Part shown: positions 54,487-63,042 of the stretch, piece by piece
Layout of the letters: every line of letters starts with the position of its first letter
Numbering within the stretch: the first letter of the stretch is position 1
Source of the DNA: Sphingobacterium sp. GVS05A
GTDB lineage: Bacteria; Bacteroidota; Bacteroidia; Sphingobacteriales; Sphingobacteriaceae
Direction of reading: 5' to 3'
Length of the DNA: 64,000 nt
Assembly (NCBI RefSeq): GCF_019969845.1
Contig: NZ_JAHXYR010000001.1
Location: 124,001 to 188,000, forward strand
The notes under the pieces: model-generated
Told to the model about the DNA's origin: nothing
The model's input: the letters and a program-made list of their open reading frames with translations, nothing else
Databases searched by the model: none
Made by a program: the position numbers and the translations under genes

Positions 54487-56496
54487 TTAAAAGAAAATAG
54501 CGACGAACATATCAATCACCTTGATGCCCAAAAAAGGAACGGCAATCCCACCTAACCCAAATATGAGTAGGTTTCGGCGCAATAGGGCACTTGCTCCAAT
54601 CGGTTTGTAGGCAACACCTTTAAGTGCCAATGGAATCAGCATCGGAATAATAATGGCATTGAAAATAACGGCTGACAGAATAGCGCTTTCTGGGCTATGC
54701 AATTTCATGATATTGAGCCCCTGTAGTGCTGGAATAGCGGTAATAAACAGGGCCGGAATAATCGCAAAATATTTAGCGACATCATTGGCAATACTAAAGG
54801 TTGTTAATGTCCCTCTGGTCATCAATAATTGTTTGCCAATTTCAACGACCTCGATCAATTTGGTCGGGTCATTGTCCAGATCAACCATATTTCCGGCTTC
54901 TTTTGCTGCCTGCGTACCCGAATTCATGGCTACCCCTACATCGGCCTGCGCCAAAGCTGGAGCATCATTTGTTCCGTCACCCATCATAGCCACTAAGCGG
55001 CCTTCGGATTGCTCTTTTTTGATGTAGTTCATTTTATCCTCTGGTTTGGCTTCGGCGATAAAATCATCCACACCAGCTTTATCGGCAATAAACTTCGCTG
55101 TCAAGGGGTTGTCTCCCGTTACCATCACTGTTTTGATCCCCATTTTACGAAGACGTTCAAACCTTTCGTGGATACCGGGTTTGATAATATCCTGTAGTTC
55201 GATTACGCCTAGCGCGATGTCATTTTCGGAAACCACTAGGGGTGTTCCTCCATTTTGGGAAATCGTCTTAACACTTTCTTCGACTTCTTCTGGGAATCTA
55301 TTGCCAGCTCCTGTAACAAGATTTTTAATCGCATCAGTTGCACCTTTTCGGATACGTATGTTTTCATAGTCTATACCTGAACTTCGTGTCTCAGCTGTAA
55401 ACTTGATGAATACGGGGTTCTTCACTTCATAGCTCAGCGGATTGATACCGGCAAGTTCTATAATAGATTTACCTTCGGGAGTTTCATCAGCCATCGAGCT
55501 CAATACAGCTGCTTTTATTAATTTTTTCTCATCAATACCATGTGCGGTGTGAAAATGAGTAGCCTTGCGGTTACCAATGGTTATTGTTCCTGTTTTGTCC
55601 AACAACAATACATCAATATCACCTGCTGTTTCCACGGCCTTACCACTTTTGGTAATGACATTTGCACGTAGGGCTCTGTCCATTCCGGCGATACCTATTG
55701 CGGAAAGCAATCCTCCAATAGTCGTTGGTATGAGACAGACAAATAGAGAAATGAATGACGCAATGGTGATGCCGACATTCGCATGATCAGCAAATGGTTT
55801 TAGTGTTACACAGACGATAATAAATACCAATGTAAAGCCTGCCAGTAAAATGGTAAGGGCAATTTCATTGGGTGTTTTTTGTCTTGAGGCACCTTCTACC
55901 AAGGCGATCATTTTATCGAGGAAGCTTTCACCCGGTTGTGTGGTTACCTGCACGACTATTTTATCGGAAAGCACCTTGGTTCCACCGGTTACAGAGCTTT
56001 TATCTCCACCTGCCTCCCGAATGACGGGGGCGGATTCACCGGTGATGGCACTTTCATCAATTGTTGCAAGTCCTTCCACGATTTCACCGTCTGAAGGGAT
56101 AATATCGCCGGCTTCACAGATGAAAATATCGCCTTTTTTTAACTGAGCAGAAGAGATGGTCTGGCCGTTTTTAAGTTTGGCTGGAGTTTCTTCTCTTGTT
56201 TTGCGCAGGCTATCCGCCTGCGCTTTTCCCCTTGCTTCGGCAATGGCCTCCGCAAAGTTGGCAAACAACAGTGTGAGTAATAATATGATAAATACGGCAA
56301 AGTTGTAACCAAAACTTCCCTGTCCTTGTGCTCCTGCCAAGGTCCATAAACTGACGATCAGCATGACCACAGTTCCGATCCATACGGTAAACATAACCGG
56401 ATTGCGGAACATTGTTTTCGGGTTTAGTTTCACAAAAGACTGTTTCAGTGCTTCCTGTACCATGTCTTTTTGAAACAGTGATGTATTTTTGTTCAT
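54487..56496 (-). CDS. kdpB: K(+)-transporting P-type ATPase subunit B
   Basis: A 669-residue P-type ATPase. Actuator TGES at 152-155, phosphorylation Asp300 in [10 protein letters not shown], and the hinge [18 protein letters not shown] near 505-522 are intact. About seven membrane helices. It hydrolyses ATP to drive K+ through KdpA. It is 22 bases after kdpA in the same transcript. Confidence 0.97.
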   Translation of the reverse strand: MNKNTSLFQKDMVQEALKQSFVKLNPKTMFRNPVMFTVWIGTVVMLIVSLWTLAGAQGQGSFGYNFAVFIILLLTLLFANFAEAIAEARGKAQADSLRKTREETPAKLKNGQTISSAQLKKGDIFICEAGDIIPSDGEIVEGLATIDESAITGESAPVIREAGGDKSSVTGGTKVLSDKIVVQVTTQPGESFLDKMIALVEGASRQKTPNEIALTILLAGFTLVFIIVCVTLKPFADHANVGITIASFISLFVCLIPTTIGGLLSAIGIAGMDRALRANVITKSGKAVETAGDIDVLLLDKTGTITIGNRKATHFHTAHGIDEKKLIKAAVLSSMADETPEGKSIIELAGINPLSYEVKNPVFIKFTAETRSSGIDYENIRIRKGATDAIKNLVTGAGNRFPEEVEESVKTISQNGGTPLVVSENDIALGVIELQDIIKPGIHERFERLRKMGIKTVMVTGDNPLTAKFIADKAGVDDFIAEAKPEDKMNYIKKEQSEGRLVAMMGDGTNDAPALAQADVGVAMNSGTQAAKEAGNMVDLDNDPTKLIEVVEIGKQLLMTRGTLTTFSIANDVAKYFAIIPALFITAIPALQGLNIMKLHSPESAILSAVIFNAIIIPMLIPLALKGVAYKPIGASALLRRNLLIFGLGGIAVPFLGIKVIDMFVAIFF

Positions 56497-56518
56497 TTCT
56501 AATTTCTTTAATCAATGT

Positions 56519-58207
56519 TTAATAAAGTGAGAAGTACTCCGCAATAGGGCCTAATGCCAATGCTGGGAAAAAGGATAGTGCAGCGACAATGGCTATAACG
56601 GCGAATACCATAAGCCCGAAAGTTGCTGTGTCTGTTTTCAATGTTCCATCTCCCTCAGGAATAAATTTCTTTTCAGCCAATAAACCAGCGATGGCAACCG
56701 GGCCTATAATCGGTAGGAAGCGGGACAAAATAAGTACGAAACCTGTACTGACGTTCCACCATATGCTGTTGTCTCCCAATCCTTCAAATCCGCTACCATT
56801 ATTTGCTGCCGATGAGGTGTATTCATAAAGCATCTCACTAAAGCCGTGGAATCCAGGGTTGTTCAGCGTTGCTGCGGTGTATTGCGGTAGTGCGGCTGCT
56901 AAAGCTGTTCCTACCAGGATTAGAAAGGGATGCAGCAGTGCGATAATCATAGCGATTTTCATTTCTCTGGCTTCCACTTTTTTTCCTAAAAACTCGGGTG
57001 TCCGACCAACCATCAGTCCACTGATAAACACAGCGAGAATGATGAAAATAAAGAAGTTCAGTATCCCTACACCACAGCCGCCATAGAAGGCATTGATCAT
57101 CATGGCAAGCAATTCATTCATACCCGATAGGGGCATGGTGCTATCGTGCATGGAATTAATCGAACCTGTCGAAATTACCGTGGTCACAATACTCCAAAAA
57201 CCGGATGCGGGCGCTCCAAAGCGGACTTCTTTACCCTCCATTGCCCCGAGAGAATTATCAACTCCCATCGCCGCAAGCGCAGGATTACCTTTGGTCTCCA
57301 TCATAATATTCGGAATGACAAGCAAAAGGAAGCCGATCGTCATGACACCAAAGATCATCCAGGAGAGCTTCCGCCGCTTGATGAAGATACCCAGCGCAAA
57401 AATCATGGCTATGGGGATAATCATCTGCGCGACCATCTCGACCATATTGGAGAGATATGAAGGATTTTCAAATGGGTGGACAGAGTTTGCACCATAAAAT
57501 CCACCGCCATTTGTTCCGATATGTTTAATGGCTACAAAGGCAGCAGCAGGACCTCTCGACACTGCTACAGTATCACCTTGCAGCGTTGTAATGGTATCTT
57601 TTCCTTCAAAAGTCATTGGTGTGCCCTCAAAAGCAAGGATGATCGCAACAACCAATGAAAGCGGTAATAATATACGTGTACATGATTTTACAAAATAGTT
57701 GTAAAAATTTCCCAATGTACTTGCTGTGCGATCACGGAATGCCCTGAATACAAGTACTGCAGCTGCCATACCGATACCTGCACTTACAAATTGTAGGAAC
57801 ATAAGCCAGTATTGGCCCAGATAACTGAGCCCGGTCTCACCCGAATAGTGTTGGAGGTTACAGTTAACGACAAATGAAATGACAGTATTGAATGCGAGAT
57901 CCGCCGACATACTCGGATTATTGTCCGGGTTCAGTGGCAGGCTGCCCTGTGTCATCAAGATGAGCATACCCAATAAAAACCAGATCATATTGATGCTGAC
58001 CATCGCTACCATCTGTTGTTTCCAGTTCATTTCCGTCTGTGGATTGATCCTGCTGACTTTATAAAAGATCCGTTCTATGGGATTAAATATGGGGTCAAGC
58101 AGTGTTTTTTCGCCTCCATAGACTTTTGCAATGTATTTGCCTAACGGTATTGCAAGCAATACTGTTATGACAAACATTACGATTATTCCTAAAATTTCTG
58201 TATTCAT
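56519..58207 (-). CDS. kdpA: K(+)-transporting ATPase subunit A
   Basis: A 562-residue K+-binding membrane subunit with about ten helices. Selectivity-loop-like segments (NTVISFVVNCNLQHYSGE, GTNGGGFYGANSVHPFENP, the latter as GGGFYGANSVHPFENP, and ASAANNGSGFEG-like TSSAANNGSGFEGL) are all present. Length matches E. coli KdpA (557). It is preceded by the tiny kdpF gene after a 110-base gap that shows no other gene. Confidence 0.97.
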   Translation of the reverse strand: MNTEILGIIVMFVITVLLAIPLGKYIAKVYGGEKTLLDPIFNPIERIFYKVSRINPQTEMNWKQQMVAMVSINMIWFLLGMLILMTQGSLPLNPDNNPSMSADLAFNTVISFVVNCNLQHYSGETGLSYLGQYWLMFLQFVSAGIGMAAAVLVFRAFRDRTASTLGNFYNYFVKSCTRILLPLSLVVAIILAFEGTPMTFEGKDTITTLQGDTVAVSRGPAAAFVAIKHIGTNGGGFYGANSVHPFENPSYLSNMVEMVAQMIIPIAMIFALGIFIKRRKLSWMIFGVMTIGFLLLVIPNIMMETKGNPALAAMGVDNSLGAMEGKEVRFGAPASGFWSIVTTVISTGSINSMHDSTMPLSGMNELLAMMINAFYGGCGVGILNFFIFIILAVFISGLMVGRTPEFLGKKVEAREMKIAMIIALLHPFLILVGTALAAALPQYTAATLNNPGFHGFSEMLYEYTSSAANNGSGFEGLGDNSIWWNVSTGFVLILSRFLPIIGPVAIAGLLAEKKFIPEGDGTLKTDTATFGLMVFAVIAIVAALSFFPALALGPIAEYFSLY

Positions 58208-58317
58208 TTCTGTTAATATTATTTAATTTCTCTACATACTATCTGATGAAATTCTGTTGTCCCTTATCTACATAAGATTTTAACCTTTTCTTGTCTTCTT
58301 TCATCAGCTATTGTGAT

Positions 58318-58395
58318 TTAAAATTTCTCTGGTTTTAGCAGTACGTAGCAGATGTAAACGAATACACCAATAGCTACCACAAACAGTGCTGTCAT
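58318..58395 (-). CDS. kdpF: KdpF, tiny potassium ATPase subunit
   Basis: A 25-residue single-helix membrane peptide, MTALFVVAIGVFVYICYVLL plus KPEKF. The LxxPEKF end is diagnostic of KdpF, which stabilises the Kdp complex. Its ATG overlaps the TGA of the 127-residue gene (ATGA), so the two are translationally coupled. Confidence 0.9.
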   Translation of the reverse strand: MTALFVVAIGVFVYICYVLLKPEKF

Positions 58396-58775
58396 ATAAA
58401 AGATTTTTGAGTGATATAGCTGCTGCTTTGCAACAAATAAATTTGTTTAAGATTTTTAGGAATCTGCTGATACATATAGATCCATTCTTCGGATGTGCAT
58501 CTTCTTTTCATTCCCCGAAAAGAGCGCACAAAGAGATTTTCAATGATGTTGCGTACCTGTTCATTTCCCATTCTATAAAGCCATCCCATATATTTTAATC
58601 GATTGCCGATTTTTTCGATCTGGCCATTAGAAAGTAGGTAATTGATATGGTTCACGATGGCCTGAAATATCCCGGCAAAATTCCTTCGGGATGACAGATC
58701 CTTGATTTCTTCTTTTATTTCTCCATAATGATCGGCAAGATATTGACTTGCGGATTGTTCATTTATTTTATTCAT
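58392..58775 (-). CDS. Unknown 127-residue helical protein of the kdp operon
   Basis: A 127-residue, mostly helical, basic soluble protein with no signal or membrane segment. Features such as FAGIFQAIVNHINYL, KYMGWLYRMGNEQVRNIIEN and EEWIYMYQQIPKNL are visible; I cannot name a domain. It is translationally coupled to kdpF at its end and starts 5 bases after the 27-residue gene, so it is a true operon member and probably helps or regulates Kdp. Confidence 0.75.
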   Translation of the reverse strand: MNKINEQSASQYLADHYGEIKEEIKDLSSRRNFAGIFQAIVNHINYLLSNGQIEKIGNRLKYMGWLYRMGNEQVRNIIENLFVRSFRGMKRRCTSEEWIYMYQQIPKNLKQIYLLQSSSYITQKSFI

Positions 58776-58780
58776 TCTTA

Positions 58781-58864
58781 CTAGATTTTATCAAAAAAGT
58801 CAATTGACTTAATGAATAGACCAAAGCAGGCTACTCCCGCCAGCGTTAATATTAATGTTATCAT
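58781..58864 (-). CDS. 27-residue single-helix membrane peptide
   Basis: Reads MITLILTLAGVACFGLFIKS plus IDFFDKI. One hydrophobic helix with a short acidic/basic end, much like KdpF in size but without its PEKF end. Five bases before the 127-residue gene and 11 bases after the 47-residue gene, so it is within the operon. Likely an accessory peptide of the Kdp complex; no family known to me. Confidence 0.7.
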   Translation of the reverse strand: MITLILTLAGVACFGLFIKSIDFFDKI

Positions 58865-58875
58865 TTTGTTATTGA

Positions 58876-59019
58876 TTAGACTGTACTATAATGTTTTATT
58901 ATTGCTCCGAAAATCAATACCACCAGTGTTGCAAAGAACAATAAGTGATAAGATTTTAGCCATTTAGGGAACGATAGTGGCTCTTGTTCCTGTTCCCATC
59001 TAACATCTGTCTTGCTCAT
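58876..59019 (-). CDS. 47-residue membrane peptide, first gene of the kdp operon
   Basis: A charged N-terminus (MSKTDVRWEQEQEPLSFPKW) is followed by LKSYHLL and one membrane helix, ending IKHYSTV. It is related to the 67-residue protein at 60775, sharing the W-x(2)-E-x-EP-x-SFPKWLKSYHLL core. It lies 11 bases before the 27-residue gene and 26 bases after the promoter box at 59045. Function unknown. Confidence 0.72.
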   Translation of the reverse strand: MSKTDVRWEQEQEPLSFPKWLKSYHLLFFATLVVLIFGAIIKHYSTV

Positions 59020-59044
59020 TTTTATTTATTTTATATCCGATATG

Positions 59045-59060
59045 CCAAAATGTATTCCAA
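59045..59060 (-). promoter_or_regulatory. Sigma-54-like promoter of the kdp operon
   Basis: On the minus strand it reads TTGGAATACATTTTGG, with the -24-type TTGG and a -12-type TTTTG spaced as in sigma-54 promoters, though the -12 GC is GG here. Twelve of 16 bases match the box at 61007 (CTGGAGTAAATTTTGA). It lies 26 bases before the 47-residue gene. Confidence 0.4.
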
Positions 59061-59130
59061 TAGTTTTTAATTGGATGTAATTAGTTGTTTATTAATTTGT
59101 TGTGATTTATTTTCGGATGTGTTGAAAACA

Positions 59131-59178
59131 AATAACCTATCATTTTGATAAGGTGGATTATCAAAATGATAGGTTATT
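59131..59178. promoter_or_regulatory. Palindromic enhancer-like site upstream of the kdp operon
   Basis: A perfect 20-bp inverted repeat, AATAACCTATCATTTTGATA and its complement, spaced by 8 bases. The inner half-site CCTATCATTTTGA...TCAAAATGATAGG recurs at 61099. It lies about 115-160 bases before the first kdp-operon gene and about 70 bases before the promoter box, as NtrC-type enhancers do. It could also act as a terminator for the response-regulator gene ending at 59292. Confidence 0.6.
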
Positions 59179-59291
59179 GTTTTTTACATAAAAAAGAGGA
59201 TATGAATAGCTGCTGATTGATCTCCGCAGGCTTTTGGTGTTGGTAGGAATGTTCTTGGATTGGGCTTTAATGGAGGTAAATTTGCCCATTT

Positions 59292-60626
59292 CTAGGATAT
59301 TTTATAATGGTCTATTTTTCGGTACAGGGTTGCTAAGCCTATTTCTAGAAGTCTCGCCGTTTCTGTTTTATTGCCTTGGGTGTAGTTTAATATTTTCAGG
59401 ATATGTGTTTTTTCTACGCTGGCCATCGAAAATGTTGACATCATCGCTGTGTCTTTGTTGTCCTGTTGCAGGTTTATAGGCAAGGTATCTAAGCTGAGGA
59501 TCCCATCGTCTGCTAATATCACGCTTCGTTCGATCACGTTTTTCAGCTCACGGATATTGCCTTTCCAGGCGTTTCTCTCTAATGCGCTGAGATATTCGTC
59601 TGTTAATTTCAATGATCGTCGATTGGACTTTACGGCAAACCAATTGACAAAGTGTTCTGCCAATAATCGAATGTCTTTAGGTCTTTCGCGCAAGGAGGGA
59701 AGTGGTATTGCAAAGACCGACAAGCGATAAAATAGGTCATTCCTAAAATTGCCGAGTTCAATTTCATTTTCTAAATTGCGATTTGTGGCTGCAATGATGC
59801 GGGCATCTACTTTGGTGGGTTTGTTATCGCCCACACGCAGGAATTCACCTGTTTCTAGTACACGTAATATTTTGGCCTGTAGCTCTATTTCCATTTCACC
59901 GATTTCATCCAAGAAGATTGTTCCTTTGTGCGCTTCTTCAAAGAGTCCTTTTTGATCTTTGGTTGCGCCTGTAAAAGCGCCGGCTTTATGTCCGAATAGT
60001 TCGTTTTCAAGGAGCTCTTTGCTGAATGCTGAGCAATTGATTGCTACAAAACTGTGATTTGCACGTAAGCTGGCCAGATGTATTGCCTGAGCAAAAACCT
60101 CTTTTCCGGTCCCGGTTTCTCCGGTCAGTAGTACAGTGGTCTCGGAACTAGCGACTCTTTTAGCGAGATCAATTGCCTTAATGATGGATTTAGACCGTCC
60201 GATGATCTTATCAAAAGAATGTTTTTCACCGAGCTGCTTTTCGAGTTTTTGAACTTTTTTATTCAGCACGGCCTTTTCACCGGCTTTGTACAATAGTGGA
60301 ATTATCCTGTCGTTGTCGTTCCCTTTGGTGATATAGTCAAAGGCACCGTTTTTGATGGCATCGACACTGTCCGGGATATTCCCAAAAGCAGTCAAAAGAA
60401 TAATTTCGACAGCAGGATATTTGCTTTTGATAATCTTGGCTGTCTCTACGCCATTCCCATCGGGAAGTTTGACGTCAGATACAATGACATCTATCTCTTC
60501 CAGTTCCAATTGTTTTAAGCCTGATTTAATACTGGAAGCCTGAAAGACCTCAAAACCTTCGAAGCTAATAATTTTTGAGAGCAAGTTCCTCAACTTGTCT
60601 TCATCGTCAATGATAAGTACTTTCAC
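59292..60626 (-). CDS. NtrC-type sigma-54-dependent response regulator
   Basis: A 444-residue regulator. The receiver domain (about 1-120) has phospho-acceptor Asp51 in IVSDVKLPDGNG; the AAA+ domain (about 140-365) has Walker A GETGTGKE, the sigma-54-contacting GAFTGA loop and Walker B TIFLDEIGEME; a Fis-type HTH ends the protein (about 405-444, GNKTETARLLEIGLATLYRKI). It takes the place of the usual OmpR-type KdpE. It is in the same direction as the kdp genes, between two small related membrane-peptide genes, and the palindromes at 59131 and 61099 are its likely binding sites. Confidence 0.93.
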   Translation of the reverse strand: MKVLIIDDEDKLRNLLSKIISFEGFEVFQASSIKSGLKQLELEEIDVIVSDVKLPDGNGVETAKIIKSKYPAVEIILLTAFGNIPDSVDAIKNGAFDYITKGNDNDRIIPLLYKAGEKAVLNKKVQKLEKQLGEKHSFDKIIGRSKSIIKAIDLAKRVASSETTVLLTGETGTGKEVFAQAIHLASLRANHSFVAINCSAFSKELLENELFGHKAGAFTGATKDQKGLFEEAHKGTIFLDEIGEMEIELQAKILRVLETGEFLRVGDNKPTKVDARIIAATNRNLENEIELGNFRNDLFYRLSVFAIPLPSLRERPKDIRLLAEHFVNWFAVKSNRRSLKLTDEYLSALERNAWKGNIRELKNVIERSVILADDGILSLDTLPINLQQDNKDTAMMSTFSMASVEKTHILKILNYTQGNKTETARLLEIGLATLYRKIDHYKIS

Positions 60627-60774
60627 GTGATATAATTTCCTGTTGATAAGGCCTGGCAGACGCTACATGTCGGATTTCGCGATCATGTGGCAGCTTAGCT
60701 TTCAGTTAGCCTGTGTATTTGCGAATTTTGAGCTTCAATAGCTTGCTTGAACGCTGAGCGTGTTATAAAATTAC

Positions 60775-60978
60775 CTAATCGGGCTGTCTTATTATATTGA
60801 GCTTGCTCGAACTGTGATGAATATAGTTATCCATTCTTTTTGCACCGAAATGTTTTAAAACTGAGCCAAAAGCGACTACTATAATAATAGCACATAGGAG
60901 GAGGTGATAGGATTTAAGCCACTTAGGAAATGATGGTGGTTCCACTTCCTGTTTCCATTTTACATTCAATCTGTTCAT
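60775..60978 (-). CDS. 67-residue membrane peptide, paralogue of the 47-residue kdp peptide
   Basis: A charged start (MNRLNVKWKQEVEPPSFPKW) then LKSYHLL and a membrane helix (about 28-44), with an extra polar C-terminal tail (AKRMDNYIHHSSSK). Shares the FPKWLKSYHLL core with the protein at 58876. First gene of the unit that contains the NtrC-type regulator, 148 bases before it, with its own sigma-54-like box and palindrome upstream. Confidence 0.68.
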   Translation of the reverse strand: MNRLNVKWKQEVEPPSFPKWLKSYHLLLCAIIIVVAFGSVLKHFGAKRMDNYIHHSSSKLNIIRQPD

Positions 60979-61006
60979 TTCTGATTTATATTAGTTTTAT
61001 TTTAAA

Positions 61007-61022
61007 TCAAAATTTACTCCAG
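61007..61022 (-). promoter_or_regulatory. Sigma-54-like promoter upstream of the 67-residue peptide and regulator
   Basis: On the minus strand: CTGGAGTAAATTTTGA, aligning base for base with the box at 59045 (12 of 16 identical). It lies 29 bases before the 67-residue gene. The -12 GC dinucleotide is GA, so the match to the classic consensus is partial. Confidence 0.4.
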
Positions 61023-61098
61023 GAAAGGGTGTTTGTTGGTAATTTTCTGTTTTTTAGCTTGTTGTGTTTTGTGTGGTGCCATCATTGGTTGAATAGAT

Positions 61099-61137
61099 GC
61101 CTATCATTTTGAGAGGGTAATTTTCAAAATGATAGGC
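61099..61137. promoter_or_regulatory. Second copy of the palindromic enhancer-like site
   Basis: A perfect 14-bp inverted repeat GCCTATCATTTTGA / TCAAAATGATAGGC with an 11-base spacer, identical over 13 bases per arm to the site at 59131. It lies about 120 bases before the 67-residue gene and 77 bases before its promoter box. Terminator for the AraC gene ending at 61262 is an alternative reading. Confidence 0.6.
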
Positions 61138-61261
61138 TAACGTTTTACAGTATAATGTATATCAACGACCATATATACGTAATAAGCGATATAGTGGATG
61201 TTGAAATGTGCTAAAACTAGATTTTTTCAATTTTTAGGGATGATACCTTATCATTAAAGTT

Positions 61262-62140
61262 TTAAAAATCCATTTCTTTTCGGAATTCTCGTGGCGTCTT
61301 GTTCATAATGGATTTAAAGAATTTATTGAAATTCGTAAGATTTTGATAGCCGCAGATATAGCAGATCTCAGAAATACTGAGTGTTCGGTCCATCAGCAAT
61401 TTGCAGGCATGGCCAATGCGCATTTCATTGACAAATCGGGTGAAAGATTTCTGGGTATGACGTTTGAAAAAACGACAGAAAGCGTTGGGAGTCATATTAA
61501 GGATTCCGCTGGCAGCTTGTATATTAACGTCTTCTTTGAAATTGCTCATGACATAGAGATAGACCTTATTAATGCGCTGTGTTTCCTGTTCGCTAAAGGT
61601 CGGTCGATAACCTTCGGACACAAGACTTTCAAATTCTACGGCTTCCTGCAGTAATTGGATAAGTTTAAGAAATTCAATAATCTTTGAAAATCCTTCTTTA
61701 TCACTAATGCTTTCCATCAGTGTATGCGCCTTATCTTTAGTTTCACCATAAAAGCGGAGCCCACGTTGGGCCTTACGGATAAAATGCTGCATCGCTTGAA
61801 TCGTTTGATGTTCGTCGGTCAGCTGGAGTAAAAAATCTGCGGGAAAATAGATCACAATAGCACGCGCCCGTTGTGGATTGCCTGGTTCTAAAAATACGTC
61901 ATCATTGCGCCAGATATGCGGAATATTTGGCCCCATCAAAACCAAGTCACCTTCCGTGAATGTAGCAATATTATTGCCCACAACACGCTTACCAAAACTT
62001 TCCAAAATCAACACCAGTTCGCATAGTTCATGAAAATGAAGAGGATTGCTCAAAAAGTCTTGATCAACTATTTTGACATGGATGGTTCTTTCGCTGGGCG
62101 GACTGAGTTCAATAAATTGAGCTTTGGGTAATTTGTTCAT
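61262..62140 (-). CDS. AraC-family transcriptional regulator
   Basis: A 292-residue regulator with an N-terminal cupin (about 15-110; LHFHELCELVLILES, GDLVLMGPNIPHIWRN) and a C-terminal double HTH (about 190-290; ASGILNMTPNAFCRFFKRHT, ISEICYICGYQNLTNFNKFF as separate short helices). The cupin suggests it binds a sugar or small organic ligand. It diverges from the RraA and GH2 genes, the typical place for an activator of them. The broken AraC gene at 4288 comes from the same broad family. Confidence 0.9.
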   Translation of the reverse strand: MNKLPKAQFIELSPPSERTIHVKIVDQDFLSNPLHFHELCELVLILESFGKRVVGNNIATFTEGDLVLMGPNIPHIWRNDDVFLEPGNPQRARAIVIYFPADFLLQLTDEHQTIQAMQHFIRKAQRGLRFYGETKDKAHTLMESISDKEGFSKIIEFLKLIQLLQEAVEFESLVSEGYRPTFSEQETQRINKVYLYVMSNFKEDVNIQAASGILNMTPNAFCRFFKRHTQKSFTRFVNEMRIGHACKLLMDRTLSISEICYICGYQNLTNFNKFFKSIMNKTPREFRKEMDF

Positions 62141-62262
62141 AGCTAGCGAGATTGGTTGACTACAAAAATAAATTATTTATCGATATTTCAAACAATATTC
62201 ACCTATATAAGTATTTATTGGTGGTATTTGGGGATATATAGTTTTTGTTTTTGTATGATCAG

Positions 62263-62296
62263 TTTTAGTATTGCATTTTAACGGCCTGTATCTTTG
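62263..62296 (+). promoter_or_regulatory. Bacteroidetes-type promoter for the RraA/GH2 unit
   Basis: TATCTTTG at 62289-62296 is a perfect TAnnTTTG -7 element; a TTTTAG at 62263 about 21 bases upstream is a weaker -33 element. About 40 bases before the RraA start. Confidence 0.45.
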
Positions 62297-62334
62297 ACAG
62301 AATAAGATAGCCTTATTTAGTTGATATCAGGAAA

Positions 62335-63042
62335 ATGAAAGAAAATAACCTTATGAAATGGGCGAATGATGAAACGCTTTTTGAGCTGATCCGTAAGGAA
62401 CTTTTTACAGCTGTCATTGGGGATGTGATGGACAAAATGGGATTGTTCCATCAATTTCTGCCACCGAATATAAGACCTTTAAAATCAGATTTGTTTTTAA
62501 TTGGTAGGGCAATGACGGTATTGGAGGCCGATGTTTGCGGAACTGCTGAACAGCAGTCGAAGAATTCAGTATTGGCTAAATCATTTGGATTGATGCTTGA
62601 GGCCTTGGATGATCTACGTCCGGGTGAGATTTATATTTGCAGCGGCTCTTCGCCGGACTATGCGCTCTGGGGTGAGATTATGAGTGCAAGGGCCAAAACA
62701 TTGGGTGCGCATGGGGCGATTGTCAATGGCTACTCAAGAGATACCGTTGGGATTTTGGCGCTCGAGTTTCCTTGTTTCTCCATGGGCTGTTATGCACAGG
62801 ATCAGGCACCACGTGGAAAGGTTATTGACTGGCGGGTGCCCATCCGTTTTGGGAATGTCCTGATCAAGGATGGCGATATGTTGATCGGCGATATTGATGG
62901 TGTCTGCGTGGTACCACGCGAATATGAACAGGAGGTTTTCGCTCGGGCATTTGAAAAAGCGAGAGCTGAAAAAGTAGTATTGAACAAGGTTATGGAAGGC
63001 ATGGGTGCCAAAGAAGCATTTGAAAAATATGGAATTATGTAA
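62335..63042 (+). CDS. RraA-family protein (4-hydroxy-4-methyl-2-oxoglutarate aldolase-like)
   Basis: A 235-residue protein of the RraA/HMG-aldolase fold. The phosphate-type loop and metal-site signature are visible: GEIMSARAKTLGAHGAIVNG (about 114-133) followed by YSRD, with the Arg-Asp pair that places the metal. The sequence starts at MKENNLMKW; a second ATG seven codons in is possible. RraA-family members here are more likely small-molecule aldolase/lyases than RNase E inhibitors, since they lie in sugar-catabolic clusters. Its last 14 bases overlap the GH2 start, so the two are co-translated. Confidence 0.85.
   Translation: MKENNLMKWANDETLFELIRKELFTAVIGDVMDKMGLFHQFLPPNIRPLKSDLFLIGRAMTVLEADVCGTAEQQSKNSVLAKSFGLMLEALDDLRPGEIYICSGSSPDYALWGEIMSARAKTLGAHGAIVNGYSRDTVGILALEFPCFSMGCYAQDQAPRGKVIDWRVPIRFGNVLIKDGDMLIGDIDGVCVVPREYEQEVFARAFEKARAEKVVLNKVMEGMGAKEAFEKYGIM

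Noticed and set aside
57093..57497. 134-codon frame antisense to kdpA
   Set aside because: Mirror frame of a clearly real conserved gene; composition (Ile/Met/Ser-rich) reflects the opposite strand.
53841..58395. Possibility that kdp genes came by recent horizontal transfer
   Set aside because: Codon use and base composition look like those of the neighbours and no mobile element, tRNA or direct repeat flanks the island.
59131..59178. Palindrome as a simple terminator of the response-regulator gene
   Set aside because: Not excluded, but the half-site is repeated almost exactly at 61099 in the same promoter-relative position, which fits a protein-binding site better.
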